Positions 14,592 to 16,291 of a DNA stretch of 16,291 nucleotides are shown piece by piece; position 1 is the first letter of the stretch; each line of letters starts with the position of its first letter. The DNA lies in NCBI GenBank assembly GCA_015657435.1, contig JADLKH010000005.1:151953-168243 (forward strand), read 5' to 3'. The notes beneath the pieces were generated by a model. It worked only from the letters and a program-made list of their open reading frames with translations. It was not told the origin of the DNA and ran no database searches. Made by a program: the position numbers and the translations under genes. Origin of the DNA: Synergistales bacterium. Lineage in GTDB: Bacteria; Synergistota; Synergistia; Synergistales; 79-D21.

Positions 14592-16291
14592 ATGCCGGTT
14601 CCGGAAAATCCGCACAGCCAAACTGTGGATCTGCTCCTGCAAGCGCTCTCTTCCAGCCGACACTCGGGACTTTCTTCCGAAGCCGCACTCGATCGGCTGG
14701 AAGAATTCGGCCTCAACTCCCTGGAACAGGGGAACGCGGCCCCCTGGTGGAGCTTCCTGATATCGCAATTCAAGAGCCCGATGGTCTGGCTTCTTTTTCT
14801 CGCCGCCCTCGTGAGCCTTTTCATGAAGGAATTCCTCGACTCCGCAGCCATCCTTGTCGTCATTTCATTGAATGCCATCATCGGCTTTCTCACCGAATAC
14901 CGTGCCGAAAAAGCCATGGAAGCCCTGCGATCGATGACCTCTCCCAACGCAAGGGTCCTTCGGGACGGGAGACCTTTTGTCATCCCCGCCGACAGGGTCG
15001 TTCCGGGCGATATCCTCCTTCTTGAGGCAGGAGATCTCGTTCCTGCCGATGCCCGACTGGTGGAGGCCCGCAGTCTGGCGCTCGACGAGGCATCCCTTAC
15101 CGGAGAATCGATGCCGGTGGAAAAAAATCCGGCTCTCCTGACGGAGGAAACTCCGCTTGCAGACCGCACGAACTGCGTCTTTTCCGGAACGGCGGTGGTC
15201 AGGGGGAACGCGAAGGCTCTGGTCTATGCGACAGGACTGAGGTCCGAACTGGGAAGAATCAGCACCCTTCTCGGCAGTGTCCGGAAACAATCGACCCCTC
15301 TGGAGGAACGGCTGGAGAAATTCAGCCGATTCTTGATCTTCCTCGTAGGCGGAATTTCGGCCCTTGTTTTCGCAATCGGCGTTTTGCAGGGCAGAGGGAT
15401 CTTCCGGATGTTCGAAACCGGAATTGCACTGGCCGTCGCGGCCGTCCCGGAGGGGCTTCCATTTGTCGCGACGATGACCCTTGCTCTGGGGGTCCACAGG
15501 ATGGCCCGACAGAATGCCCTGGTCAGGAACCTGCCTTCGGTGGAGACGCTCGGCTCCACAACCGTCATCTGCACCGACAAAACCGGAACATTGACTCTCA
15601 ACGACATGACCGTCCGCCTGGTACTTCCCGCCTCACCGGAGCTGGAGAACCTGCTGCTCCGAACCGCCGTCCTCTGCAACAACGCTTCGATCGAGGGGGG
15701 CACCTCCATCGGCGATCCGATGGAAGTTGCCTTGCTCAAGACGGCGCAGGAGAAAGGGTTCGATCTCGCGGAAACCCGCAATGGCTTTCCGCGAACCGGG
15801 GAAATTCCTTTCGACTCGCGCACGATGATCATGGAAACGTCACATGGAACGTCCACAGCCCTGAAAGGTGCTCCGGAAAAACTGCTTTCAAGCCTCGAAA
15901 GAACCTGGACAACCGAGGGGGTACGCCCCTTTTTCGAGCATGAGAGGATTATCTGGCTCCAGAAGGTCGCGGAGATCGCGGCAGAAGGAATGCGGTCTCT
16001 CGCATTCGCCTGGGGAAACGAAAGAGACGGACTTGCCTTCATCGGCTTGATGGGCATTATCGATCCCCCCAGACCGGATGTCAAAGCTGCCGTCCAGGCC
16101 TGTCATGAAGCGGGCATTCATGTCGTGATGGTCACCGGAGACCATCTCGAAACGGCACGTTCGATCGCCCGTGAAGTCGGGATCCTCGACGGACGATTCC
16201 CCGAAAGCCTGGACGGGAAAACGTTGGAGGAGATGGATGAACAGAAACTGTCGTCGAAATCCGCCGGGGTTTCCGTTATCGCTCGCGTCGC
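14592..16291 (+). CDS. P-type cation-transporting ATPase (P2-like), 3' end cut by window edge
   Basis: This is an ion pump of the inner membrane. About 566 codons are visible, open to the last base; full members have about 850-920. Order: N-terminal cation ATPase domain (HSGLSSEAALDRLEEFGLNS), membrane helices near residues 60-105, actuator domain with TGES (170-173), TM4 with PEGL (286-289, AVAAVPEGLPFVATMT), phosphorylation motif DKTGTLT (Asp329), nucleotide site KGAPEKLL, DPPRPDVK and VTGDHLETA. The GDGxND hinge is beyond the edge. The PEGLP helix puts it with the calcium/sodium-potassium-like P2 group and not with heavy-metal pumps (no CPC, no N-terminal CxxC). Substrate cannot be decided, as TM5 and TM6 are missing. 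ATG 14592 has GGGAGGAG at 14579-14586. It diverges from hypF across 86 bases. Confidence 0.93.
   Translation, partial: MPVPENPHSQTVDLLLQALSSSRHSGLSSEAALDRLEEFGLNSLEQGNAAPWWSFLISQFKSPMVWLLFLAALVSLFMKEFLDSAAILVVISLNAIIGFLTEYRAEKAMEALRSMTSPNARVLRDGRPFVIPADRVVPGDILLLEAGDLVPADARLVEARSLALDEASLTGESMPVEKNPALLTEETPLADRTNCVFSGTAVVRGNAKALVYATGLRSELGRISTLLGSVRKQSTPLEERLEKFSRFLIFLVGGISALVFAIGVLQGRGIFRMFETGIALAVAAVPEGLPFVATMTLALGVHRMARQNALVRNLPSVETLGSTTVICTDKTGTLTLNDMTVRLVLPASPELENLLLRTAVLCNNASIEGGTSIGDPMEVALLKTAQEKGFDLAETRNGFPRTGEIPFDSRTMIMETSHGTSTALKGAPEKLLSSLERTWTTEGVRPFFEHERIIWLQKVAEIAAEGMRSLAFAWGNERDGLAFIGLMGIIDPPRPDVKAAVQACHEAGIHVVMVTGDHLETARSIAREVGILDGRFPESLDGKTLEEMDEQKLSSKSAGVSVIARV

Noticed and set aside
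14592..16291. Heavy-metal (P1B) or potassium (Kdp) pump
   Set aside because: TM4 has PEGL and not CPC or the KdpB pattern, and there is no N-terminal metal-binding CxxC.

Overview
The window reads as a housekeeping stretch of chromosome from a diderm (outer-membrane-bearing), probably anaerobic bacterium with a GC content in the mid-50s by eye. Evidence for two membranes is an MlaE-MlaF-MlaD lipid transport operon whose MlaD ends in a beta-rich domain with a terminal Phe. HypF suggests [NiFe] hydrogenase maturation. A RicT/YaaT protein next to holB, a GlpX-type fructose-1,6-bisphosphatase and frequent TTG starts recall Firmicutes-related lineages. Together these fit Synergistota best, or another diderm relative of the Firmicutes. 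This placement is by inference; no rRNA or other decisive marker is present.

Region 1 (1-11851, plus strand) is one dense, co-directional block of eleven genes. In order they are prfB (5' part outside the window), a secreted SpoIVB/S55-like protein, mlaE, mlaF, mlaD, tmk, holB (delta prime), ricT (PSP1 family), ftsY, purB and glpX. Spacing is tiny or negative throughout. ATGA or TTGA stop/start overlaps occur at mlaE/mlaF, mlaF/mlaD, mlaD/tmk, tmk/holB and ftsY/purB, and holB/ricT overlap by 29 bases, so translational coupling is likely. The block mixes translation termination (RF2), envelope lipid traffic (S55-like, MlaEFD), dTTP supply and the replication clamp loader (Tmk, HolB), an Fe-S RNA-processing factor (RicT), membrane targeting (FtsY), purine synthesis (PurB) and gluconeogenesis (GlpX).

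Region 2 (11852-12237) holds a single cold-shock gene with its own good sigma70-type promoter, a 15-nt perfect palindrome in its leader and a very strong intrinsic terminator. The terminator separates it from the convergent hypF.

Region 3 (12238-16291) has hypF on the minus strand and, divergently, a P-type cation ATPase that runs off the right edge. Both share an 86-bp intergenic region with a convincing hypF promoter.

The most interesting points are: (a) MlaD carries a C-terminal outer-membrane-like domain and no MlaA or MlaC gene is in the cluster, which suggests a trans-envelope lipid bridge; (b) an S55-like protein with its Ser and His motifs in reversed order sits directly upstream of mlaE; (c) ftsY very probably starts at a CTG codon; (d) the window begins on the TGA of the apparent programmed +1 frameshift in prfB. 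I saw no tRNA, rRNA, CRISPR array, insertion sequence or prophage gene.
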